Below, piece by piece: positions 1 through 6,279 of a stretch of 9,760 bases of DNA (within the stretch, counting starts at the first letter, position 1; every line of letters starts with the position of its first letter). The position numbers and the translations under genes are program-made. The notes beneath the pieces were generated by a model. That model saw only the letters and a list, made by a program, of their open reading frames with translations, made no database searches and was not told where the DNA came from. The stretch is from positions 1 through 9,760 of the forward strand of contig CAMAXB010000100.1 in assembly GCA_945862035.1 (NCBI GenBank), given 5' to 3'. This stretch comes from Opitutus sp. GAS368. Its GTDB lineage: Bacteria; Verrucomicrobiota; Verrucomicrobiia; Opitutales; Opitutaceae.

Positions 1-888
1 GTCAGTGGCGGTCGCGGTGGGCTCGGACTTGAGGCGCTCGATCTTGGGCTTGGCTTCCGGGGCCGGCTTGGACGCAAAGGCGGTGGGTGGGGGAAGATCG
101 ACCGCAGGCTTCAGGGCCGGCGTGGGTTTGGCCAGCGGTTCGTCCGTGGCGCGGGCGATTTTGAGGTTCCTCGTCGTCGGGGCACCCAGGGGCTGCCGGA
201 TCGACTCAGCCTTTTCCGCTGCCCGGGCCTTGGCCTGCTGCTCCTTCAACTCAAGCCGGGCGGCGTCCCGCTCGGCCGCCGCCAGGGCCCGCTGCTCGCG
301 CCAGGCTTGGAAGGCCTGCACGGCCTTTTCGAACTCCGCCGTGATGTCCCGGGTGAAGATGAACATCAGCCCGAGGCCGCTCACGATTGTCAGCAAAAGG
401 GCGGAACCGAATACTCCGAGGGTCGATTTGAGAAGATCATGGTACACCAATTGCCCAAGGATGCCTCCGGGGCCCTCCGAAAAATACTGGGACTTGCCGA
501 AGCTCTCCCACATGGCCCACAGGCCGGCGTTGGTCGTGATGCTCACCACCATCGCGGTGAAACGGGTGCCGGCCAGCCGCCTGGCATTGCGCAGGGCGAC
601 AACCGAAGACCACAGCAGGAAGGCGGGGATCAGCCACGTGCTCGCGCCAAAAATATGCAGCGACCACCAGGAAAACTCCGAGCCGAAGCGTCCGACGAGA
701 TTCGGGTTGGCCGGATCCGGGTTGGTGGTGACCTGCACGCTCTGCTCCGGGGCAAAGTCCACCAGCGCCACCGTGATCAGCACGCCCAGCACAAAGCAGA
801 GGCTGGCCACCAGCCAGCGGGGGCGGTAACGCGGAGGTTGAAAGGAAGGACCCCCGGAATTTGAGTTTGAACTCGTGGACTTAGCCAT
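1..888 (-). CDS. ftsK: DNA translocase FtsK, N-terminal membrane part (runs off the left edge)
   Basis: The frame opens at ATG 888-886 and stays open for 296 codons to base 1, so the motor domain lies outside the window. FtsK is a septal DNA pump that clears and resolves chromosome dimers at division. Residues seen: a polar, Ser-rich start (1-24), TM1 about 25-46, TM2 about 74-99, TM3 about 110-127 and TM4 about 152-179. This is the four-helix FtsK_4TM arrangement, with the family-like stretches VGRFGSEFSWWSLHIFG (65-81) and GGILGQLVY (141-149). A charged, probably helical stretch (about 183-232) and a Pro/Ala/Lys-rich linker (233-296) follow, as expected before the motor. No clear ribosome binding site precedes the ATG, and no better in-frame start is apparent upstream. 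It is divergent from manA. Other SpoIIIE/FtsK-type translocases are possible but functionally equivalent. Confidence 0.88.
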   Translation of the reverse strand, partial: MAKSTSSNSNSGGPSFQPPRYRPRWLVASLCFVLGVLITVALVDFAPEQSVQVTTNPDPANPNLVGRFGSEFSWWSLHIFGASTWLIPAFLLWSSVVALRNARRLAGTRFTAMVVSITTNAGLWAMWESFGKSQYFSEGPGGILGQLVYHDLLKSTLGVFGSALLLTIVSGLGLMFIFTRDITAEFEKAVQAFQAWREQRALAAAERDAARLELKEQQAKARAAEKAESIRQPLGAPTTRNLKIARATDEPLAKPTPALKPAVDLPPPTAFASKPAPEAKPKIERLKSEPTATATD

Positions 889-930
889 GTGGTTTGCCGG
901 ACGCGTGAGGACGGGTCCCAACCCTTGGGG

Positions 931-958
931 ATTCCACGCCATCGCGGTTGCCGGTCAA
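931..958 (-). promoter_or_regulatory. Candidate sigma-70-type promoter for ftsK
   Basis: On the minus strand TTGACC (958-953) is followed after 16 bases by TGGAAT (936-931). This matches 5 of 6 and 4 of 6 positions of the sigma-70 consensus. Transcription would begin near 924, about 36 bases before the ATG at 888. It is based on pattern matching alone, in a GC-rich genome where the consensus may differ. Confidence 0.35.
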
Positions 959-1005
959 TTGTAATCCAGCCCCCAGCGACTTTCACAAAAAACTCATAGC
1001 CTCTG

Positions 1006-1965
1006 ATGCACGAAGTACTTCGCTTCGAACCGATCTGTCAGGCGCGCATTTGGGGCGGTCGCCGCCTTGAATCCGTGTTCGGACGGCGTCTGCCGGAAAC
1101 GCAACCCATTGGTGAAAGCTGGGAGATCGTCGATCGTCCTGAGGCCCAGTCAGTCGTCCGCGAGGGAACTTGGGCGGGCCAGACCCTGCGGCACGTGATT
1201 GCGACACACTCGGCCCAAGTGATGGGACCCCGATGGAATGCCGGACACGCGTTTCCCATTCTGGTGAAGTGGCTGGATTGCCGGGAACGGCTGAGCCTGC
1301 AGGTACATCCGCCCGCAGCGGTGGCGGCGGCCCTGCGGGGCGAGCCCAAGACGGAGAATTGGTTCGTCGCCGCCACGCATCCGGGCTCGTCCTTGCTGGT
1401 CGGGCTCCGGCCGGGAGTGGATCGGGCGCGTTTCGAGCGGGCCCTCGCTCAAGGCACCGTCGAGTCCTGCGTGCGCCGGATTCCGGTCTCGCCCGGCGAC
1501 TCCCTCCTGGTCGAGAGCGGGACGGTCCATGCCATCGATGCGGGCTGCTTGATCCTCGAAATCCAGCAGAACTCCGACACCACTTACCGGGTGTTTGACT
1601 GGGGCCGGGTGGACGCCGACGGGAAGGCCCGCACCCTGCATGTCACCCAATCCCTCGCCGCCATTCTCTGGTCGGCCGAAGAACGGGAATTGGTTCTTGC
1701 GGCCCCGACCACGGCGGAGATTGCGGATGCCCGGGAGTTTCGGATCCGGCGGGTCGTCCTCGGGGTCGCGCAAACCCTGACCGTGGCCGCCGCTGAGCAA
1801 CCCCGCCTCCTCGGGGTCGTTTCCGGCGGGGTAGAGTCGGTCGGAGGGGCAGGCGTCCTTCTGGCGGCGGGCGAGAACGTACTTTTGCCCTATGCAGGTC
1901 GCTTTGAGTTCCGGGCCGTGGCCCCCACCGTTTTGTTGCTTACGGAAAACTTTGCCGGCAGCTGA
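1006..1965 (+). CDS. manA: Mannose-6-phosphate isomerase, type I
   Basis: A 319-residue cupin-fold enzyme that interconverts fructose 6-phosphate and mannose 6-phosphate in the cytoplasm, feeding GDP-mannose and glycan synthesis or mannose use. The short Bacillus-like type I form is recognised from IWGGRRL near the start, GESWEI (36-41), and the metal-site motifs LQVHP (98-102) and KTEN (115-118). GTVHAI (172-177) and NSDTTYRVFDWGR (189-201) complete the set. By family knowledge Q99, H101, E117 and H175 would hold the zinc, and R196 is the likely catalytic arginine. The C-terminal cupin half (about 230-319) is less conserved. The length is normal for this subfamily. The ATG at 1006 has no good Shine-Dalgarno sequence but gives the usual N-terminus. 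The gene diverges from ftsK and lies 63 bases ahead of grpE; co-transcription with grpE is possible but not shown. Confidence 0.93.
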   Translation: MHEVLRFEPICQARIWGGRRLESVFGRRLPETQPIGESWEIVDRPEAQSVVREGTWAGQTLRHVIATHSAQVMGPRWNAGHAFPILVKWLDCRERLSLQVHPPAAVAAALRGEPKTENWFVAATHPGSSLLVGLRPGVDRARFERALAQGTVESCVRRIPVSPGDSLLVESGTVHAIDAGCLILEIQQNSDTTYRVFDWGRVDADGKARTLHVTQSLAAILWSAEERELVLAAPTTAEIADAREFRIRRVVLGVAQTLTVAAAEQPRLLGVVSGGVESVGGAGVLLAAGENVLLPYAGRFEFRAVAPTVLLLTENFAGS

Positions 1966-1988
1966 TTTCTGCGAACCGACGGAGATAC

Positions 1989-2017
1989 TTGAAGTATGGG
2001 CAAAGCCGTGGATTAAT
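1989..2017 (+). promoter_or_regulatory. Candidate promoter for grpE-dnaJ
   Basis: TTGAAG (1989-1994) and ATTAAT (2012-2017) are separated by 17 bases, each matching 4 of 6 sigma-70 positions. The preceding C makes CTTGAA, which resembles a heat-shock sigma-32 -35 box, but no CCCCAT-type -10 box follows. The start of transcription would fall near 2024, only about 5 bases ahead of the grpE ATG, giving an almost leaderless mRNA. Weak evidence from pattern only. Confidence 0.28.
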
Positions 2018-2028
2018 TTCCGGTTCTT

Positions 2029-2592
2029 ATGGCTGAAACTGTACCCACGGATCCCCCAGACTTGACGGCAGCTTCCCCTGCCGCGGAATCAGCGGCCGCG
2101 GCCGGAGAGGATCTGGCGTCCCAGCTCGCTTCGGCGAAGCAGGAGGCGACGGCTCACCATGAGCGTCATCTGCGCGCCGTCGCCGACCTCGAGAACTTCC
2201 GCAAGCGCTCAGTGCGGGAGAAGGACGAGCTTCGCCAATTCGCGGCTGGGCGCGTCCTCGAAGAGCTGTTGCCCGTCCTCGATAATCTCGCGCTCGGTCT
2301 GGCGGCCGCGAAGGCCCCGAACGCCGATCTCAAGACCTTGGTGGGTGGCATCGAGATGGTCGGTTCCCAGCTAAAGTCCGCGCTGGCCACCCATGGCCTC
2401 AAGGAAATCAACCCGGCTGGATCCGCGTTCGATCCAAACCAGCACGAGGCCATCTCCCAGCTGCCCAGCCCCGACGCTGCCGACGGCACCGTCCTCCAGG
2501 TCGTGCGCATCGGTTATAGTCTGAACGGGCGCCTGCTACGTCCCGCTTCCGTCGTGGTGTCCAGCGGACCGGCCAAGGAGGGCCAGGGCTGA
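2029..2592 (+). CDS. grpE: GrpE, nucleotide exchange factor of DnaK
   Basis: A 187-residue cytoplasmic co-chaperone that releases ADP from DnaK and so resets its substrate-binding cycle. The layout is typical. There is a variable acidic/Ala-rich N-tail (1-30), then a long dimerising helix (about 31-95) with RAVADLENFRKR (49-60) and VLEELLPVLDNLALGL (77-92). The C-terminal beta domain contains AFDPNQHEAI (133-142) and VLQVVRIGYSLNGRLLRPASVVVS (155-178), the part that contacts the DnaK ATPase domain. The ATG at 2029 has no visible Shine-Dalgarno sequence. dnaJ follows after 74 bases on the same strand, so the two are probably one operon. dnaK is not in the window. Confidence 0.95.
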   Translation: MAETVPTDPPDLTAASPAAESAAAAGEDLASQLASAKQEATAHHERHLRAVADLENFRKRSVREKDELRQFAAGRVLEELLPVLDNLALGLAAAKAPNADLKTLVGGIEMVGSQLKSALATHGLKEINPAGSAFDPNQHEAISQLPSPDAADGTVLQVVRIGYSLNGRLLRPASVVVSSGPAKEGQG

Positions 2593-2666
2593 TTCGCGCC
2601 GGGGCCAAGGGTCCGCTCGCCGATGCGAACGTGACCCGCGCGGCCCCCACGAAGATCCACTTCACC

Positions 2667-3824
2667 ATGGCCAAGGAAGATTTCTACGAACTGCTCGGGG
2701 TCGCGAAGGGCGTCAACGCGGAGGACCTAAAAAAGGCTTACCGCAAGAAGGCCGTGCAGTACCACCCGGACAAAAATCCGGGCAACAAGGAGGCAGAGGA
2801 GATGTTCAAGAAGATCTCCCACGCTTACGAGGTGCTGCAGGACGCCGATAAACGCGCCGCGTATGACCGCTACGGTCATGCCGCCTTTGAGGGCCCCGGC
2901 GCCGGGGCCGGACAGCGCGGTCCCGGTGGCGGCGGCGGGGGCTTCCATGATCCCTTCGACATCTTCCGCGAGGTTTTCGGTGGCGCGGGCGGCGGTGGTG
3001 GTGGCGGCGGAATCTTTGATGAGATGTTCAGCGGCGGTGGGCGCGATGGGGGCCGCGATGGCGCCGACCTGCGCTACGACCTAGAGATCACCCTCGAGGA
3101 CGCCGCCCGCGGCGTGGAAAAGGAAATTTCCTTCCGCAAGAATGTCTCGTGCGAGCGCTGCGAAGGCAGCGGCGCGGAGCCCGGTTCGAAGCGCGTGACG
3201 TGCCCGACCTGCCGTGGCGCCGGTCAGATCCGCCGTTCCGGCGGCATCATCACGTTCACCCAAGCCTGCCCAACGTGTGGTGGCGCCGGCACCAAGGTGG
3301 AGAAGGCCTGCACCGCCTGTCGCGGCGAGGGTCGCGTGCCAAAATCGACCAAGATCAACGTGCGCATCCCCCCCGGCGTGGATTCGGGCGCACGCCTGCG
3401 TTCCTCGGGCAACGGCGAGGCCGGTCTGGCGGGCGGCGCCTCCGGCGATCTCTATATCGTTCTCACGGTCAAGGATCATGAGATCTTCGAACGGCAGGGC
3501 CAGGATCTCTTCTGCGAGATCCCCATCAAGTTCACTCTCGCCACTCTCGGCGGCACGATTGAAGTGCCGACCCTCTTCGGCAAGGCCTCGCTCAAGATCC
3601 CGGCCTCGACCCAGAGCGCCACAACCTTCCGCCTGCGTGGCAAGGGCATGCCCTCACTCCGCGGCGGCGCCCAAGGCGATCAATTGGTGCGCGTGCACGT
3701 CGAGGTCCCGACTTCGCTCACGAGCGAACAGCGCAAGATCCTCGAGGAATTCGCAAAGATCAGCGGCGACGCCGACGAGCCGGTGGCGAAGAGCTTTTTC
3801 GACAAGGCCAAGAAATTCTTCTGA
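2667..3824 (+). CDS. dnaJ: DnaJ (Hsp40) chaperone
   Basis: A 385-residue type I J-protein that delivers unfolded clients to DnaK and stimulates its ATPase. It has an N-terminal J domain (about 3-70) with the essential HPD at 33-35. A Gly-rich linker (about 76-133) contains runs of Gly plus DPFDIFREVFGG and IFDEMF. The zinc domain has four complete CxxCxGxG repeats starting at C162, C179, C201 and C215, and C-terminal beta-sandwich client-binding domains run to about 350. All key residues are present and the length is normal. The frame is open upstream to an ATG at 2631. The ATG at 2667 was chosen because it gives the conserved start MAKEDFYELLG directly ahead of the J domain. It is the second gene of a grpE-dnaJ pair. 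Confidence 0.95.
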   Translation: MAKEDFYELLGVAKGVNAEDLKKAYRKKAVQYHPDKNPGNKEAEEMFKKISHAYEVLQDADKRAAYDRYGHAAFEGPGAGAGQRGPGGGGGGFHDPFDIFREVFGGAGGGGGGGGIFDEMFSGGGRDGGRDGADLRYDLEITLEDAARGVEKEISFRKNVSCERCEGSGAEPGSKRVTCPTCRGAGQIRRSGGIITFTQACPTCGGAGTKVEKACTACRGEGRVPKSTKINVRIPPGVDSGARLRSSGNGEAGLAGGASGDLYIVLTVKDHEIFERQGQDLFCEIPIKFTLATLGGTIEVPTLFGKASLKIPASTQSATTFRLRGKGMPSLRGGAQGDQLVRVHVEVPTSLTSEQRKILEEFAKISGDADEPVAKSFFDKAKKFF

Positions 3825-4055
3825 GCGGAACGAATCACCGCCCACGAATCGGCGCGGATAAACCTGAGTTGGAACCACGGAACACACGGAATACACGGAA
3901 ATTGATCAGAGGAGTGGTACCCTTCCGTGTGTTCTGTGTGTTCCGTGGTGATCATTCCGGATTCGCGCTGATTCGCCTGATTCGCGGGCATTCTCAGGCC
4001 ACCGCATAGAGAGATTGCCGGCCTGATCCCAATCTGTGTTCATCTGGACTCACCG
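3825..4055. other. Repeat-bearing intergenic region, dnaJ to rfaE2-like gene
   Basis: There is no convincing gene in these 231 bases. The middle is a long imperfect inverted repeat (entered separately). Left of it are two ACGAATC-type words (3830-3836 and 3843-3850). Right of it three GATTCGC words are spaced 10 and 9 bases apart (starting 3960, 3970, 3979). These look like further, more decayed arms facing each other. Bases 4032-4060 hold two roughly 10-base units beginning ATCTG, and resemble another short-period intergenic repeat. Short open frames here read as TEHTEHTE-like peptides, which are translation of the repeat rather than protein. Confidence 0.6.
3874..3949. repeat. Imperfect inverted repeat made of 9-base units
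   Basis: The left arm (3874-3900) and right arm (3923-3949) are reverse complements over 27 positions with 2 mismatches, around a 22-base spacer. Each arm is itself a tandem of roughly three 9-base units of the form CACGGAAYA. Transcribed, it could fold into one long hairpin just after dnaJ. It lacks a following run of T, so it is not a classic intrinsic terminator, though it could stabilise or end the dnaJ mRNA. From memory, similar unit-based palindromes are scattered between genes in Verrucomicrobia; the copy number in this genome cannot be seen here. Confidence 0.8.
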
Positions 4056-4559
4056 GTGGTTCCCCCGCTTGAAAATCCGAAACTCCTGACGCTCGACGCA
4101 GCCATGCTTGAGCGGGAGCGGCTGCGCACCGCCGGCAAGAAACTGGTGCTCACCAACGGGGTTTTCGACCTGCTGCACACGGGACATCTCTATTATCTGA
4201 AGGAGGCCCGGCGCCAGGGCGATGCGCTCTTCATCGCCCTCAACGCCGATGCCAGCGTGCGTGCGTTGAAGGGGCCGCTGCGTCCGGTGCAGACCGAACT
4301 CGAGCGGGCCTATGCGCTCGCGGCGCTCTGGTTCGTCACCGGGATCGTGATCTTTCGCGAGCCGCGGCTCACCGCTGAGATTTCCGCGCTCCAACCCGAT
4401 GTCTACTGCAAGGCGGGGGACTACACCCTCGATAAACTTGACCCGGGCGAGCGCGCCGCGTTGGAAAGCGTCGGGGCGCGCATCGAGTTCCTTCCCTTCC
4501 TGCCCGGCTTCAGCACCACCAACCTGATCGCCAAAATCAAGGCGGCGGGTGGCATCTGA
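4056..4559 (+). CDS. rfaE2: RfaE2-like nucleotidyltransferase (HldE C-terminal domain type)
   Basis: A 167-residue single-domain enzyme of the HxGH nucleotidyltransferase superfamily. The closest family is the D-glycero-beta-D-manno-heptose 1-phosphate adenylyltransferase domain, which makes ADP-heptose for LPS core. Motifs: LVLTNGVFDLLHTGH (30-44, HxGH at 41-44), LNADASVRALKGPLRPV (62-78), PDVYCKAGDY (114-123) and the C-terminal GFSTTNLIAKI (151-161). The kinase half found in bifunctional HldE is absent. The segment VTGIVIFREPRL (94-105) departs from the usual VDxVVxFxEDTP, so the sugar substrate is less certain. The start is GTG 4056; an ATG at 4104 would cut off the conserved N-terminal helix LLTLDAAMLERERLR. 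purN begins 3 bases downstream, so the two are co-transcribed. Another cytidylyl- or adenylyltransferase substrate is possible. Confidence 0.78.
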   Translation: MVPPLENPKLLTLDAAMLERERLRTAGKKLVLTNGVFDLLHTGHLYYLKEARRQGDALFIALNADASVRALKGPLRPVQTELERAYALAALWFVTGIVIFREPRLTAEISALQPDVYCKAGDYTLDKLDPGERAALESVGARIEFLPFLPGFSTTNLIAKIKAAGGI

Positions 4560-4562
4560 CCC

Positions 4563-5168
4563 ATGCGCGTGGTGATCTTGGGCTCCGGTCGTGGTTCTAA
4601 TGCCGCCGCCGTCCTCGAAGCACAGGCGGCGGGGCAGCTCGGTCGCGCCCGCGTGGCCCAGATCTTCTCCGATCAGCCCGAAGCCGGCATTCTCTCCCTG
4701 GGTGCTCAGCATGGCGTCCCCTCGGCCTTCCTCGACCCCGCGCCGTTCAAGACCAAGCTCGAGGGTCCGGGCGAGGAGCGCTACATCGAAGCCATCACGG
4801 GTTGCGGTGCCGATCTCGTGGTCCTCGCCGGCTTCATGCGGGTCTTGAAGCCGCGTCTGCTGGCTGCATTCGCTGGCAAAGTCATTAATCTCCACCCAAG
4901 CCTGCTGCCCTCGTTCCCGGGCCTCGACGCGGTCGGCCAGGCCTGGCGCCGCGGGGTCAAGGTCACAGGCTGCACCGTCCACGTCGTCACCCCCGAGGTC
5001 GACGGCGGCCCGATCGTTGACCAGGCCGTGGTGCGCATCGACCCGGCGGATACGCTGGAATCGCTCACCGCCAAGGTGCACGCCGCCGAGCATGCCCTGC
5101 TGCCGGCGGTCATCGCCCGGCTCAGCGAGGCGCTTCGGATCGAGGACAGGAGTCCCCGGGGAAATTAG
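4563..5168 (+). CDS. purN: Phosphoribosylglycinamide formyltransferase PurN
   Basis: A 201-residue enzyme that transfers formyl from 10-formyltetrahydrofolate to GAR, the third step of purine synthesis, in the cytoplasm. The N-terminal Rossmann part has GSGRGSNAAAV (7-17) for phosphate binding. VVLAGFMRVLKPRLL (86-100) leads to the catalytic stretch INLHPSLLPSFPGLDA (108-123), then VTGCTVHVVTPEVDGGPI (134-151). By comparison with the E. coli enzyme, N109, H111 and D147 are the catalytic triad, all present. The length matches the family. The gene follows the RfaE2-like gene by 3 bases. It is convergent with the SUMF1-fold gene. Confidence 0.94.
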   Translation: MRVVILGSGRGSNAAAVLEAQAAGQLGRARVAQIFSDQPEAGILSLGAQHGVPSAFLDPAPFKTKLEGPGEERYIEAITGCGADLVVLAGFMRVLKPRLLAAFAGKVINLHPSLLPSFPGLDAVGQAWRRGVKVTGCTVHVVTPEVDGGPIVDQAVVRIDPADTLESLTAKVHAAEHALLPAVIARLSEALRIEDRSPRGN

Positions 5169-5181
5169 GGGTGTACGCCGA

Positions 5182-5206
5182 CCACGCGCGTGGCCGGGGA
5201 CCCCGG
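5182..5206. terminator. Two GC-rich palindromes between convergent genes, possible bidirectional terminator
   Basis: Inside the 46-base gap between the purN and SUMF1-fold stop codons lie two adjacent perfect palindromes: CCACGCGCGTGG (5182-5193) and CCGGGGACCCCGG (5194-5206). The second forms a tight stem. The end of purN also contains GTCCCCGG (5152-5159), which could pair with 5194-5201. No T-run follows on either strand, so intrinsic termination is uncertain. Confidence 0.35.
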
Positions 5207-5214
5207 GTGGATCC

Positions 5215-6279
5215 TCAATAGTCCAGCGCGACCCCGTTGTTCCAGATCCGGAGCATCTCCTCGGCGGAGGGGATCTCCCGCTGGCGCACAATACGAAAGC
5301 CAATCCAGGGCGCACTGGTGTGATACCACTGGCTCTTGGGGAGCTGCGGATCGAGCATCTTCCAGTCAGAACTCGACGCCAGGCGGGCCGCGCTGCGCAG
5401 GCGCTCGGGTGAGTCCGACCAGTTGCCGCCGCGCACGGCGTGGGGGTAGGGCTGCGTGGAAGGAACCCACGACCCCTTGACCGGATTGCCCGTCAGCCGA
5501 GCGTAGGCGTCGGCCTCGTACTGATCGAGGGTCCACTCCGACACATTGCCGTGCAGGTCGAACAGTCCCCAGGGATTGGGCAGCTTGCGGCCGACCTTGG
5601 CGTATTGGTCCGCCTGAAACTGGGCGAATTCCGCCAACCGGGCGGCGTCGTCGCCGAAGGAGTAGGCGGTCGTCGTCCCGGCCCGCGCGGCATACTCCCA
5701 CTCCGCCTCAGTCGGCAGGCGGTAGAAATGCCCCGTCTTGGCACTCAGCCACTGGCAGTACTTCAACGCGGCGTGATGCGTCATGCTGATCGCCGGGAAC
5801 CCGTCGCGCCCCATCCCGAAACTCATCTCCACGTAGGGCTTGGTCGGATGAGAAACCGCGTCGGCCTCCGTCTCGGGCGCGCCCGCCACCTGGTCCGAGG
5901 CAAACATGAAGATCTCATACTCATTCCACGTGACCTCATGCTGTCCCATCCAGAAGGCCGGGAGCTCGACGCGGACCTGCGGGCCCTCATCGGCCTGACG
6001 CCCAAGCTCCTTTTCCGGGCTGCCGAGCGTGAAGACGCCACCCGGAATCGGCTGCAGTGCGAACGACACCGTCGTTCCCGGGATCGTGACCGTGTAGGCC
6101 GTGAATCCCGCCACGTCTTCGGACGCCGTCGCCGCCGTCGCGAGGATCTTTTCCCGAATCTGCCGCACGAGCGCGAGTTCGGCCGCGTCGGTTTCGGCGG
6201 ACGCGGCGACGGGGCGCAGCCCCAATCCCAGCGCAATGAGCACGGAGAGCAGGAGCGCACGATGGATCGACGTCTTCAT
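5215..6279 (-). CDS. Exported SUMF1/formylglycine-enzyme-fold protein without the catalytic cysteines
   Basis: A 354-residue protein with a Sec signal peptide (1-28, hydrophobic core ALLLSVLIALGLGL, likely cut after ASA). The SUMF1/FGE-sulfatase domain (about 68-333) shows IPGGVFTLGSP (78-88), HEVTWNEYEIF (114-124), FYRLPTEAEWEYAARAGT (185-202), GLFDLHGNVSEW (238-249), RGGNWSDS (283-290) and WIGFRIVR (325-332). True formylglycine-generating enzymes carry two cysteines just after the RGG motif. Here the matching positions are D289 and L294, and the only cysteine is C175, so sulfatase activation is unlikely. The ATG at 6279 overlaps the apbE stop as ATGA, and it is the start that yields a signal peptide; the frame is open upstream to 6426. 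It is the last gene of its operon. Its role is unknown; related folds bind ligands or act as hydroxylases or oxygenases. Confidence 0.85.
   Translation of the reverse strand: MKTSIHRALLLSVLIALGLGLRPVAASAETDAAELALVRQIREKILATAATASEDVAGFTAYTVTIPGTTVSFALQPIPGGVFTLGSPEKELGRQADEGPQVRVELPAFWMGQHEVTWNEYEIFMFASDQVAGAPETEADAVSHPTKPYVEMSFGMGRDGFPAISMTHHAALKYCQWLSAKTGHFYRLPTEAEWEYAARAGTTTAYSFGDDAARLAEFAQFQADQYAKVGRKLPNPWGLFDLHGNVSEWTLDQYEADAYARLTGNPVKGSWVPSTQPYPHAVRGGNWSDSPERLRSAARLASSSDWKMLDPQLPKSQWYHTSAPWIGFRIVRQREIPSAEEMLRIWNNGVALDY

Noticed and set aside
5..829. Plus-strand open frame of 274 codons at the left edge
   Set aside because: The minus strand encodes a clear four-helix FtsK N-terminus over the same bases; the plus-strand product is Arg/Ser/Ala-rich without domains.
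2631..2666. Upstream ATG for dnaJ adding 12 residues
   Set aside because: The added residues are not part of the J domain. MAKEDFYELLG from 2667 is the conserved start.
3874..3949. CRISPR-like repeat-spacer-repeat
   Set aside because: The two copies are inverted, not direct, and there is only one spacer and no cas gene.
3680..3991. Minus-strand frame with a TEHTEHTE-like peptide
   Set aside because: The peptide is a translation of the 9-base intergenic repeat, and the rest of the frame is antisense to dnaJ.
4050..5315. Long open frame on the minus strand (421 codons) across rfaE2-like and purN
   Set aside because: It lies opposite two clearly conserved enzymes. Its Arg/Gly/Asp-rich composition is what a GC-rich antisense frame gives, and it shows no domain pattern.
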